Origin: Rhizophagus irregularis
Taxonomy: Eukaryota > Glomeromycota > Glomeromycetes > Glomerales > Glomeraceae
Direction of reading: 5' to 3'
Length of the DNA: 64,000 nt
Assembly (NCBI RefSeq): GCF_026210795.1
Contig: NC_089455.1
Location: forward strand, 124,001-188,000
In this document: piece by piece, positions 43,620 through 55,317 of the stretch
Layout: each line of letters begins with the position of its first letter
How positions within the stretch are numbered: position 1 is the stretch's first letter
Notes under the pieces: model-generated
Told to the model about the DNA's origin: nothing
Database searches by the model: none
What the model saw: the letters and a program-made list of their open reading frames with translations, nothing else
Position numbers and translations under genes: made by a program

Positions 43620-44440
43620 TTAAAGAAAAGAAAAGAAAAAATGTCGTACTTTAACGTTTTTTAATAAGAAAAAAAATCAATTAGTTAAAAAACGCCAAGT
43701 GCGACGTTTTTAAACTAAAAAATAAAAAAAAAATTTAAAAATGTCGCACTTTGACATTTTTTATTAAAAAATAAATTAAATTAGTTAAAAAACGTCAAGT
43801 GCGACGTTTTTAAACAAAAAATATTTTTTTTTTCATTTTTTTAATAAAAAATAAATTAAGTTAAAAACGTCAAGTGCGACGTTTTTAAACTAAAAAAAAA
43901 TATTTTTTTTTCGTTTTTTTTAATAAAAAATAAATTAAGTTAAAAACGTCAAGTGCGATGTTTTTAAATTAAAAAATAAAAATAAAAATTTTTTATTAAA
44001 AACGTCACACTTTGACATTTTTTTAATAAAAAATAAATTAAATTAGTTAAAACATCAAGTGCGATGTTTTTAAACTAAAAAATAAAAAAAAAAATTTTTT
44101 ATTAAAAACGTCACACTTTAACGTTTTTTAATAAAAAATAAATTAAATTAGTTAAAAAATGTCAAGTGCGACGTTTTTAAACTAAAATCAAAAAATGTAA
44201 TTTTTTATTAAAAATAATAGCATTTTGCATTTTTTAATAAAAATAGTTAAAAAAGTCAATTTTAGCGTTTTTTAACCAAAACATTTTTTTTAATCAGCGT
44301 AGCAAAGTTTAAAAAAGCATTTTAATTAATTAACGTCAAGTGCAGCGTTTTTTAACCAAAACATTTTTTTTTAATCAAAAAGCGCTAACCAAGTTTGACA
44401 TTTTTAATTAATTAACGTCAAGTTTGACGCTTTTATTTTT
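43620..44440. repeat. minisatellite with palindromic AACGTCAAGTGCGACGTT core
   Basis: About seven copies of a 75-100-bp unit, each with the core AACGTCAAGTGCGACGTTTT or a one- or two-base variant, separated by TTAAACTAAAAAATAAA and TTTTTTATTAAAA. The core is nearly self-complementary (AACGTC against GACGTT). It lies directly upstream of the hAT gene, so it may be the subterminal repeat region where a hAT transposase binds; the GATTGGAGCCC end at 44492 could be the element border. That role is inference. Confidence 0.75.
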
Positions 44441-44492
44441 TATGATTTTTGCCGCAATACTACAGTCATCCTTATCAGTATGATTGGAGCCC

Positions 44493-44945
44493 GGGGCCTA
44501 GTTGCGAAACTTTTTTTTACCAAATTGCCAAATAAAAAATGTTGCGCAACATTTTTTTTTTACTAATAAATGTTTCGCAAAATTCAGTAAATCGGTTTGG
44601 TAAATTTACCAAAACTGATCGATAAATCTACCATAACTAAACGGTAAAGTTTACCAAACTGATCGGTAAAATCTATCAGACTGATCGGTAAAATCTACTG
44701 AACTGATCGGTAAAATCTACCGAACTGATCGGTAAAATTTACCAAAACTTACTGAAAGTTTCAGTTCAGTAAATCGGTTCAGTAAATCGCAAAACTGATA
44801 CTGAAACTGAAGTTACCAAAACCAATCAGTAAATTTACCAAAAAGTTTGGTTCGGTAAATCAGAATACCGAAATCGTTCTGATACCAAAACTGATCAGTA
44901 CGGTTTGGTACGTAGTTACCAAAACTGATCGAAGCCCTATGGATA
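44493..44945. repeat. short tandem GATCGGTAAA repeats with transposon-like end
   Basis: From about 44590 the sequence repeats a 20-21-bp unit, CTGATCGGTAAAATCTACYG, at least five times, then degenerates. The right end GATCGAAGCCCT (to 44942) is a near inverse of the start of the repeat at 17762. Probably a decayed non-autonomous element of that family. No coding sense. Confidence 0.6.
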
Positions 44946-44968
44946 ATGTTAACTTTGATTCTACTAAC

Positions 44969-45145
44969 TATACATGCCACCCAAATTATTTTGGACTGCT
45001 ATAATTATAAGTAAAATCCCAAATTCAATTATGGCATCCCAAATTATTTTGGCACTTTACATAGTAAATTATATATAAACTGAATGAATTATGGCATCCC
45101 AAATTATAATTATGGCATCCCAAAATAATTTGGGCAGCATGTATA
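44969..45145. mobile_element. MITE family C, copy 2
   Basis: 177 bp, nearly identical to 36294-36470, with ends TATACATGCCACCC and GGGCAGCATGTATA. It is flanked by a perfect 8-bp duplication, CTACTAAC (44961-44968 and 45146-45153). Confidence 0.93.
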
Positions 45146-45153
45146 CTACTAAC

Positions 45154-45645
45154 TCTATTTTCAATAATCTAAATCTTTTCCACTAAGAACGGAATAGACA
45201 TTAGATAAGCTAATTTTTAGCTGTTTATAAAAAACAGGTAAAAAAAAAAATTCTTAATTTTCACTCTAGATTTGGGAGTGCATAGAGGAGGACGGACAGT
45301 ATACAACAAAATTATTCTTCTGTACAAGAAAGACAACATTATTTTCTAAGATCCCAATCACTATAGCAACCCCACCAGACAATCTTCACTATTTGTACAC
45401 GATTAATCTAAGCTTCCCAAAGAAGAAAAGAACAAAAAAAAAATTGCAAAAGATATCTAAGTCAGGTGGAGTTGATATCTGTCAATATGGATATCAATGA
45501 TGGAACATGATCATAGCTAGCAACCATATACAATCAACATTTTCTAAAAAGCAAACCAGAAAAATTTTATCAACCTTGCATTTAATGCATCAATTCTAGC
45601 TCTCAACTGGGATGATAGGAAAGAATTGTGTCTGATCTGACAAAA
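45154..45645. other. spacer without a recognisable gene
   Basis: Less A/T-rich than the surroundings and possibly the decayed 5' part of the gene that follows, but I could not fit a frame. Confidence 0.35.
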
Positions 45646-45649
45646 GAAT

Positions 45650-46320
45650 GACAAATACCTTTTTTCTTGGGATTAATGTGGAAATGTGATTCCAAAATTG
45701 GAAAAGTGGGAGTTTGGAAACTGCTTGGGGATAAATGCTTGGACCTGTTTATGTTGGTAGAAACCAGATCTCCAAATCAAGTCTTGAACAATAACAGTAC
45801 ACAGCAGAGAAATAAAGGAACCATGCAAAAATTGCAAAGCTATTCAGAATTGGTTGACAGATTAAAGAATAATTGTGAGTTTTATGAATTCCATGGACCT
45901 ACAGATAATTTGTTAATTGACCAAGAGAATAAGGAATTCTTCGGTAAAAAATATGGTATCACATCTATTCATCCACTGTTTGTAGATCATTCCTGAACTG
46001 TTCTGTTTTTAGATGATCGTGGAATCATGTTTATGTGGAGTGAAATGGAATATGGGCATGCGTATTTTGGGAATTAATAAATTGGAAGGTCTTGCGAAAT
46101 ATCTTTACCACCCAGATAAGATATGTGTTGTTATTACCTAAAGTGGAACTTACACATCGTGTAATGGAAAGTTGGAAAATGAAAAGTTGGAAAAGAAAAA
46201 ATTGGCTGAGAAAAATAGGAAAAAAAGGTTGGCAGAGGAAAATAGGTTGGTGGAGGAAAATATGGGCGTTTCACATGTTTTGCCATTGATCATTCTGACT
46301 GGTGTGATCAATGATTTTAG
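45650..46320 (+). pseudogene. broken gene of a family not identified
   Basis: The open part (45667-45996) reads MGLMWKCDSKIGKVGVWKLL, later YSELVDRLKNNCEFYEFHGP and KKYGITSIHPLFVDHS. The sense continues in other frames with DDRGIMFMWSEMEYGH, INKLEGLAKYLYHPDKICVV and a charged helical tail of KKKLAEKNRKKRLAEENRLV type near 46190-46260. Stops (near 45994, 46076 and 46140) and shifts separate the pieces. The SIHPLFV motif followed by an internal GIMF-W block is reminiscent of Rhizophagus hypothetical proteins, but I cannot name a domain. Confidence 0.45.
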
Positions 46321-46894
46321 AATCATATTATTCGAAGTTATTCTGGTTGGTTATTATTATTATCATGCCTTTATTTTTTTACATTGTCTCAGAATTTTTT
46401 TCTGAACATTATTGTAAATAGAGAGTTTCTGTATATGTGAGATGTGCTTTGCGATTTTATTATACTAAATAACAATATTAAAAATAAATTAGCATGTTTT
46501 CACTAAAAAAACCTTACATTTTTATTTCTCAATATACAGTTACAAAAAGCCCGATATGAGGGAAAAACTTTATTCAATGCTTTGTATGCTTAAATAATAA
46601 AATCGCATCACAGCCATTTCTAAGAAAAAATAAAAATCATGTGACCACATGAAAAAAATTCATCAAGAAAATCAAGAAAACTTTTCATTAATGCGGAAAA
46701 TAAAAGATTCGGGACTTTTGCTATGCTAATGCTCTATCCTATTTATCCGTTCTGCTAAGAAATTTGCGTGAAAGCCATCACAGAAAAATGCAAAAAAAAA
46801 AAGTAGGTACCAGATTTCCGGGACCACGCAGTCTACGGAAAAATGCCAAGAAAAATTTTTATTAATACATGCAAAAATAAATACAAAGCTCGGG
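46321..46894. other. spacer between the two broken genes
   Basis: Contains A/T-rich sequence. The minus-strand frame of 46726-46977 runs into it from the next gene without an obvious stop, so the 3' end of that gene is uncertain. Confidence 0.4.
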
Positions 46895-47915
46895 ACGTAG
46901 CTGTAGTACATTTTATTTTTTGATAAATTTTTTGATCCTAGCCCTCTTGCTTCTACACTAACATAATCCTTCAGCAACCCGACAATATCCTTTTTACGTT
47001 GCTTCGAAGTAATTCATGAAATGTCACTCCGTACTCGTGGTCACAATACCATAGATGTAATCAAAATAGTCGTTTCTAAATGCCTGATCCACAGTCCGTT
47101 TCATTTATTTGTCTGAAATGCACTCTCAAGTTGCCAGATTCTAAGAGATAAAATACATCATCCTTTAGTTTTCTTCCTCCGGCCATTTCAAAGCCAATAG
47201 ACTGAGAAGGTGAACAGTACTTGGGCATATCCAATCTTAATATTGCGTGGTTTCCCTTCAGCAACACATAGGAGGTCTTCCAAACTTTTGATCACGTAGT
47301 CTCGGCCTGTTGAATCTTCACCAAAAACGTCTTTTTGTAAAACTATGAATATATCTTGGGAGGTGAGATTTTTAGCTATAGCGATAGATGCATGTAATAT
47401 AGCTGAAATAAATTCACAACGCATCGCCTTGTTAGCATCGGTCATGGTCTTTACGTTCGAAAGTTTAAGATAATGTCCTCCGTACAGTGTTCAAACGCCT
47501 TACCAGAAGACTGCAGAGAAAAAATAAGGTTAATATACCTATTTAGTCAGGTTTGAAAATTAATTAATTACCTACCAGGAGTAAATTGCTTGATGCTTGT
47601 TATGACTTCCCCATTCACTTTATTTTTATGCAACATTTCCTTTAAGTCATCAAGAGTTTTAAGCGAGGAATAATTTCATAATTTCTGACTAAGGCTTCGA
47701 TGAAGTTTACAAGTCTTATTGCCGGCCCTCCTTTCATTCCATAACGCTCAAGCTTTTCTTCTGTTAAGAAAATCACGATATGCAACTTTCGAATTTTAAT
47801 ATCACCTTCATGGAGTCCCCTCTGTATCAAAATCCTTAACAACGTCCAACATTGTTCGAGAAGAAACTTCTGTTATTGATCTTGGAGAAGAAGGTGTAGA
47901 GGCTTGTGAAGACAT
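46895..47915 (-). pseudogene. nuclease-like (PD-(D/E)XK-type) Rhizophagus family, broken
   Basis: The start at 47915 reads MSSQASTPSSPRSITEVSSR then TMLDVVKDFDTEGTP, followed by a stop and shift to LHIVIFLTEEKLERYGMKGG and IRLVNFIEALVRNYEI, another shift to TLDDLKEMLHKNKVNGEVIT, and a 5' splice site near 47575. After a short intron ending CTGCAG near 47516 comes SSGKAFEHCTED, then RCEFISAILHASIAIAKNLT, DIFIVLQKDVFGEDSTGRDY, VIKSLEDLLCVAEGKPRNIK, a shift to QLESAFQTNK, and a tail with DIVGLLKDYVSVEA. The spaced Asp (RDY), Glu (SLE) and AEGK motif resemble a PD-(D/E)XK nuclease core. I associate this family with Crinkler-type C-terminal domains in Rhizophagus; both points are from memory and motif reading. 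At least three frameshifts or stops make this copy inactive. Confidence 0.6.
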
Positions 47916-48625
47916 GGTTTTATATATGTGTGTTTGTAACTGCAATTACAGGTAAAGCTAGTTTATGAATATAAAAGTATCCGAAGTAAAGAGATTTTTT
48001 TGTATCAGCCCCCTTTTTGCAATAACGTGATCACAAAATTCTGCGTTGTCGATCCTATTCATCTGTTCGCTACCTAAAAAATCTTTTACTTAAACAAATC
48101 ATCGCTTATTTTTTATTTTACATAGCTTTTTTAAAAAATTTAATAAAAAACTTTACTTTGAATTTTTAAACGTGTATTCTTATTCCATTTAAAGTCTTCA
48201 AAAAAATTTCTTTTCGAAAAATAGCTTTTTATTAATTAAAGTATTCGATTCTAAGTCACGTGACATGGCCTAGCCATTTGAGTAAAGTGCGACGGAAAAA
48301 AATATAATTTTCCCTCTTTCTTTCTCCTCTCTCTATTGACCCTCTCTCTATTTCTCCCTCTCTCTCTCTCTCTTAGCGGATTTCAACTTCTGTTGCTTCT
48401 TAAAATCTCCAGAAAGTAAGTTCATCAATTTTGATCTATTTGACTATTTCTATTTCCGTGTACGTGTATGGACAGAACAATTTGATTGGTTTTATCGGTT
48501 TTATCTATCAATCAATCTGAAAAGACTCAATTTAAACCATGATTAAATTTACTAAATCCTCGATATATTTTATTCCTTTTATTTCATTTAAAAAAAAAAA
48601 AATCATTTTATTTCATTTATCAAAC
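47916..48625. promoter_or_regulatory. shared upstream region between two divergent genes, with CT microsatellite
   Basis: The nuclease-like gene starts leftward at 47915 and the Uma2-type gene rightward at 48626. In between is a C/T-rich run (about 48306-48375, CTCTCTCTCTCTCTCT-type), a common feature of fungal promoters and 5' leaders, and a GTCACGTGAC palindrome at about 48256 that could bind a bHLH-type factor. Both roles are inference. Confidence 0.4.
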
Positions 48626-49787
48626 ATGGCTTCTTACAATGAGATTGTTCTTGAAATATCTGAGGCCGTAAAGATTATTGACTTTAGGGAAGAGTTCATG
48701 AAACAAAACGCTACTAAGTTATTGTTCCCAACTGTGACGAAGAGCTGTATAATAAAATTGCGAACTCAAATCCGCACATTAAATTAAATCTTTTTCGGGG
48801 TAAATTGGTGATAATTCCAGTACTGGAAGAAACTGGTATGTAACTTTCTAAACCACTATTTGCAATTGAAGGTGTCATGTTAAAGCAACTAAAAAAATAA
48901 ATTATGATAATTAAGATTTAACTAAAATTATAATCATAATATTTAGAAAAATTTTCTCACAACATTTCCAGATTTCTTCTTATTGTATAGAATTAATTGT
49001 TATTATTATTACTATTAAGTTAGTATTAGTTAATCAATTTAAGATTATAGTAAAAAAAAAAATCACAAATATTATTTAGATGAAAGGGAAGCAGAAATTG
49101 TTAGGCAGGTTACCAATTGGCGTATTGTTAATAGACATCTTGTTGGACATTATGGCGGACCTTCGGTATATCACACAATCCTTTTTATGTTAATAGTATT
49201 ATTTTTTTAAATTATTTTTTGTTGATTATAGGGAGCCTATATAGTTCCTAATGGTGCCGGTGGAACCAACATCTTAGGTCCTGATGCATCTATTGTCCTC
49301 ATCCAGAGGTTTAATATGATCAAATATAAAACAGTTTGCATGTTTTTGCATCATCTATTCGATTTTTATTTATTCCTTAAATTTATTATTGTAGGTGGAA
49401 TCATTACAAAGTCATCTTACCCACTTTGCCACCTGAAAACCCAAATTTCCACGGGTCGCTCCAAATTTTATGGTAGAATTACGATCTGATAGTGACTCAT
49501 CTTTAGGCGTGCATGAGAAAATGATGGATTGGATGAAAGGAGGGGTTGATGTAAATAGCTAGATCAATTTCTGGTGGCTATTTTGCTAATCTGCTGATTA
49601 AATATTATCAACATTTATCTAGGAGGGAATGTTAGTTGATCCTTTCACGAGTATGGTAAAAGTCTACACCAGAGATGCAATAACAAATACAATCTATTGC
49701 CATGAACATCATAATTGCAATCGAACTACCAATATTGCTTCGCGAGTTCTTCTCGGCTTTGTGTTGAGCCTGTACGATATTTTTTAA
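48626..49787 (+). pseudogene. Uma2-type putative restriction-endonuclease-fold gene, five exons, two frameshifts
   Basis: Exons: 48626-48835, 49080-49165, 49232-49308, 49395-49550 and 49623-49787, all joined by GT..AG introns of 66-244 nt. The start reads MASYNEIVLEISEAVKIIDF. A one-base slip near 48737 joins to DEELYNKIANSNPHIKLNLF and GKLVIIPVLEETG. Then come EAEIVRQVTNWRIVNRHLVG, YIVPNGAGGTNILGPDASIV and, after a second slip near 49460, PRVAPNFMVELRSDSDSSLG, HEKMMDWMKGGVD, EGMLVDPFTSMVKVYTRD, ending LGFVLSLYDIF. The order GPDASIV, PNF.VELRS.SDS, K...W...G, G.L.DP....V..Y is the Uma2 (DUF820) layout, with Asp and Glu as PD-(D/E)XK metal ligands. The family is chiefly bacterial, so transfer into the fungal lineage is likely, followed by intron gain. 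With two slips this copy is probably dead, unless they are sequencing errors. Confidence 0.82.
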
Positions 49788-52379
49788 TAGGGATCCTTTT
49801 TTCTCTTTTTAAGTTGTGCTTAGTTGAAAATTTTTTTTTCAATAAGCGAATTATATTTTTTACCCGGCCAATGGCGTTTTGTCATCTAATCTAATAAAGC
49901 ACAACTAAGCACAAAGCACGAAATTTTCGATATTGGTGTCGCGTTTTTTCTGTTTATTATTTTTTTTAAAAATTTTTTTTGTGAGCTTCTAGAAACTTTT
50001 AAAATTGAAACCAAATAGTGACCACATCAAAAATTTATGGTCATGATTTAGTTTTATATAATCTCGATTTAATTTCAAAAGTCGCCTTATTGAATATTAA
50101 GGCTATCACCACCTGACTTGATCGAATCATGCAAAATTAGTTACCAAAATTGCAACAAAATCATAAAAATGTACTATTGAAATTATATCAAATCGTAAAA
50201 TTGTATTCTAATTTGTAGAGTATTCTTAAATAATTTTTCAGATTATCAAAACAATATTTGAGAATATTTGATTTGAACTTGTAAATCAAAAAAAAATGGC
50301 AAAACCTTTGTACTTTAGACAACTGTATAATGTTGGTTTATTTTATTTCAGAGCTTCAATAGAAGTATTAATTGAGACAAATTCATTAAGGCAGGCTTTT
50401 TGATAGTATTATATCTTGTGGTTACAATATTGTAGAATGATCAGGGTTTTATTGGGTGATAATCCAAAGAGTATGATGTGATTTAAACAAAAAGTTTGTA
50501 TTGGTGTGATCTTGATTCTGGCCGGAATTAGCATAATTTAGCTAGAATTAACTTCAAATTCACTATCCGTAATCCGTATATATAGTATTGGCGTATTGCA
50601 GATAAAAATTTATATGATTATCTTTTTTCACAATAAAATATCATAGTTTTTATGCAAGCAAATGATTGTAATATAAAAATTTCAAATATTCATTATTTTT
50701 GTTACGCGTTAAATATATCATTAATTTAAAAAAGATTTACAAACATCTTTTAGGATTAATTAATTACTAAGCCTCAATTTTCGAACAAACAAATAATAGA
50801 ATTACAATTCAAACTTGAATTTAATAATTAAGAAATTAAAATTATATAATCAAATACTGTATTATTTAATTTGTTTGCAAAAAAAAAAGGGGATAAACAG
50901 CTGGTTTGAGTACAAGTATGTAGGATTTATTTTAAAACACGTTACATCATTAACCAAGTTCTCTACAGTCATCGCGGATTTTTAGAATTTTTAGAATCTT
51001 TACAAAGAATTTGAGAATACAAAAAGAATAAAATCTAACACAATCATTGATTAAAGAACAATGAAAAATGAAAATTCGTGGCTTAGATATTTTACATCAT
51101 TTTAGTGGCTTAGAATCTAAAAATTTCTTAATCAAGTGCTGATTAATAAATATTGTTATCATTGGATCATTGGACATCACCTTGGGCACCTTCACATCCA
51201 TCGAGACATTAAAAGTAAGATATGTTAATGGTATGTTTAAGGTACACATTTATGATTACGCGTCATTTATCCAATTAATCACGTGATAAGGGATAACGTA
51301 AGAAAGGTAGAATACAAGATCCAAAATTCGAATAAAAATAAAAAATCAATAAAACCATAAATGCACGGGTTATTATTTTTAAACATATGATAACAAATTT
51401 ATAAATTACAAATAAATAGAGCGACCATAATAAATATTTTGTCATGTGAATAAAAATACAACACGTTTACGATTTTTTTATTTCTTATGTACAGTAGATT
51501 TATTTACTTAGTCAAATCTCCAAATAATAAAACTGAAACATTTTTTAATATAGACCCCCCTGATTTCTCCAATTACTATTGTTATATATCTTTATTAGAG
51601 AAGAACTCATGGAAATTCTTAGAAGGGAATTTACTTTAAAAGAAAATATGTAAGGGACTCTTGCATATACATAATAATAATAATAATATACTAAATTACT
51701 AATAATCATTATTATTATTTTACTATAAATAAATTTGAATATACCCGAAACTCATCGTTACGATATGTTTACGATATCGTTGTACAGTAAGAAAGATATT
51801 CTCTAATAAAAACTTAATAATCTACAGTAATTCAATAAATTTCGATATTCATTTTAATAAATTTTTACCTTTTAACGTTAAATTTCAATTAAGATTCGCG
51901 AAGCGGATAACCGAATATACTGTATTTAATGTATGACAAAAAGACTAGTTGCTATTCCGGAAGTTTTTAGTACGAAGTAACGAGCCAAAAGATTTTAGTG
52001 ATACGATAATTTAAACAATGCGCCATTATCCTTTAAAATAAAATATGCGACACACTAAACTTAAAGGGTCGTTATTTATTCTATAAATAATTTAAAAATA
52101 CACATGTAAATGTTACATATGCAAGGATTTATGCAATTATGCATTCTTTTTTAGTCTAATTTTCTTTTTAGTCAAAATCAATCTTACTTTGGATTGATTA
52201 CGGTATAATCTCCATTTTTTCTAATATTTTTTTTTACTTGTTAGAGTTTAGTTTTGATTTATTTCGTAATCTATGAAACGATTCTTTTTTTATTTTTTTT
52301 TCTTTGTTTCGCCATGTTTCTTTGTTAGATTTACATAACGGAGATCATTTTTTTAATTAACAAGAAAGATTTTATATTG

Positions 52380-52456
52380 ATTAATATAGATTAATATAGT
52401 TTAATATAGTTTAATATAGTTTAATATAGTTTAATATAGTTTAATAGTTTAATATA
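52380..52456. repeat. 10-bp microsatellite TTAATATAGT
   Basis: Seven or so near-perfect copies of TTAATATAGT or TTAATATAGA in a row. Simple tandem repeat without coding sense. Confidence 0.85.
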
Positions 52457-53904
52457 GATTATATACCAATTTTATATTAACATTAAATATGTTTCATATT
52501 TAATGATTTATAATCTCAATGATAAATTAATAATGCATTGATTGAACTAGTATTTTTTAATCTATCAAAAATTTTACTATTTTATAATGAAAAAAAAAAA
52601 AATAAAAAGAATATATTTATAGTCAATTGTACAATTGTACCACATAACATTTTAAAGTAGCACGATACTAATAAATAACGTAATATTAAAACTGGAATGA
52701 TACAAAACAAATAAAATAACCAAATATGATTGGTTTTAATTTTTCAATCCAAAAAGTAGTGATACGGAAATACGGAACTCTTTAAAGTTAATTTTGAACT
52801 CTATTTCTTTAGAAAATGAAGAATTCGGAACCAATACTATTAAGATTTTTTTTTTTTTGATCTACTAATCAATTAAAACGAAACATCGACATACTATCAG
52901 TATTTCATTAGGGGGTGTGGATTTGTGGATTTCCATTTTTGTCAAATATTTCGAAGGGGAACGCGAACGAAAAAAAAACATAACACTAAATTTGACACTC
53001 TCTAAGTTGTTCGTAAGCTATTGTTCGTAAGTTGATCGTATGTTGGCCGTAATAATTTTACAGCAAACATGGGGACCAGTACTGAAGTATATGTGCGTCA
53101 AAAATTACGTTACATAAAAAAACAAATTGTAACGCAATATTAGATGTTTGCAGTAAATAAAACGTGCAACAGCATACGCGAAATAACGTTAAAAAAAAAG
53201 GCTTATCAGATATTTTCGAATTAGATCGGTTAATTTGGTTAGGTCCAACTTAGGTATAATTAATAAATTTGTGTAATCATACTTACCAGAAGGATAAATT
53301 TTTTGGCCTAATATTTAATTATTTTACCGTTTGTGCTTCATTGTTCCAAAAGGAAAAGACAATCGAAAAAAAATGAAAGGTAAAAATCGTAAAATCAAAA
53401 AATATTAATTTTTTATTTTTTTATCCGAACAGATGAATAGAAATGTTATTTTATATTATATTATAAGATGGTTTCGCTGCATTTCTGTTTTATTTTCGTT
53501 GTGTTACTTTAGGTACATAACATTTTTGACATCTCACAACTCACAAAAATTAAGGAGTAAAAAAAAAAACTGAAACTATAAAAATCAGAATGAAACAATG
53601 GTATAATAATATTAAATAACGCGTTAAAAAAAACAATCTACTGTCTATCTTAATGTTGAAAATAATTAAAATAATTCGAATTTATTTAATTTTCGATTGG
53701 AATTAGAAAGAACGGGTAAATCATTTAAATATGATAAATATGATAAATAACGATACGACGATGTAATAGGTATTACAAGTAATAGATAACATATAATGGT
53801 TACTCAATATTTTACAATGACTTTGATATATCGTACAAAATTCAACTATAATCGTTATCATTATTATATTGATATATATGTACGGATTGTACAGATGATA
53901 TATA

Positions 53905-54070
53905 CTGTAATATATATATATATATATGTATATATGTATATGTATATATATGTGTATATATTATATATGTATATATGTGTATTATATTATATGTATATAT
54001 ATGTGTATATATTATATGTATAGATGTATAATCTTCTCTTTGAATGTCCAATTATATATATATGTATATA
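53905..54070. repeat. TATATG/TATATA microsatellite
   Basis: Irregular alternation of TATATATGTATA words. The apparent open frames on both strands of this tract (rich in Tyr, Ile, Met) are low-complexity artefacts. Confidence 0.85.
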
Positions 54071-54869
54071 TTTCTTGAAACATTTTTTATTATAATTTAC
54101 GTATATATCAGAATCCAGGACCCCTCCATAAATTTATTATTAACAGGTTTTTTTTTCCCACCCATAAAGGAAAAATGTATTTGTTATCTATACATGTATA
54201 TATAAATAAATATATTTAAAAAAGATTTAGAGTTATTGACTAAAAAGATTTTTTTATTTATGTTTCAATATTCTATTTTTACAATCATCCTTTTTTATAT
54301 ATATTTTTCATTTAGGAATTTGGTAAGGAATATCTTTGAATATCTTTACCAAAAGAAGTTCTATGAACATTATTTGTAGTACAGTATTTATTATTATTTG
54401 TACGTTTATCAGTTATTTATTTACTCCAAAAAAAAAAAAAAAGTTATTTCCTCGAGAATTTTAATTTTTATATAAATTGTAGATTTTGTTCGTTTTTTGT
54501 ACGTACACTTTTTTTTTTTTTAAAAAAAAAATTGATAAAAAATTCCTTTTGTATAAAAAAAAAACTTTAAAAAAAAAGGTGACAAAAAGGTGACAAAAAT
54601 AAAGCGATAAAGAGATAACACAAAACGTTTTTTAAATATTTTTGTACGTCAGCTTTTTAGAGAAAGCAGGGTGTATGCTTTTATTTCATTTTAAGGTGTG
54701 AAAGAAACACAAGATTTTCTACATATCTACATATGAAGGTCCCCCTTAACTACTATTATTATTACTGTTACTAGACATATTTTTTTTTTCTTTTCTCTCT
54801 CTCACTTTTTTTTTACTAGAATATTATATTAAACGATATTATATTAAACGGTAGACTCAAGAAAAAACC

Positions 54870-55280
54870 ATGACGAGTAGTAATATTATTGATAACACGG
54901 GTAATAGCATTAATAATAACTTTAACGATAATAATAATAATAATAGTAATAATAACAATATAAATAATAACGACATATATTCTAATACTAATATAAATTC
55001 AACATCATCCTCTCATTCATCATATTCCAATCCTAATTCCAATCCTAATTCCAATCTTAATTCCAATCTTAATTCCGATCCTAACTCCAATCCTAATTCC
55101 AATCTTAATTCCGATCCTAATTTCAATCCTAATTCTAATCCTACTAATTCCGATCCTTCCGATTCAAATCAATATTCTTTATACAATTTATTAAATTATT
55201 TTGCATTCGGTCCTTCCACTACATCTTTAAATTCTACTTTTACTTCCACTTCCACTTCCACTTTAAATACTTTAACACAC

Positions 55281-55317
<37 letters not shown>

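Larger units (their letters stand above)
49788..54869. other. long intergenic region, no gene seen
   Basis: About 5 kb of A/T-rich DNA without a convincing open frame or RNA gene. It includes a fragment of the TGGCCGGAATTA repeat family near 50520, the two microsatellites listed separately, and long T- and A-runs. The last 90 bp before 54870 form a C/T-rich tract ending TTTTTTTTACTAG, which could be the 3' splice site of an intron in the 5' untranslated region of the next gene. Frames over 53796-54051 are microsatellite artefacts. Confidence 0.5.

Noticed and set aside
43620..44440. A CRISPR-like array, because of the regularly spaced palindromic core
   Set aside because: Spacers are themselves repeats, unit lengths vary, and the context is a eukaryotic transposon; it is a minisatellite.
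53796..54051. Open frames on both strands rich in Tyr, Ile, Met
   Set aside because: They lie on a TATATG/TATATA microsatellite; low complexity alone keeps them open.
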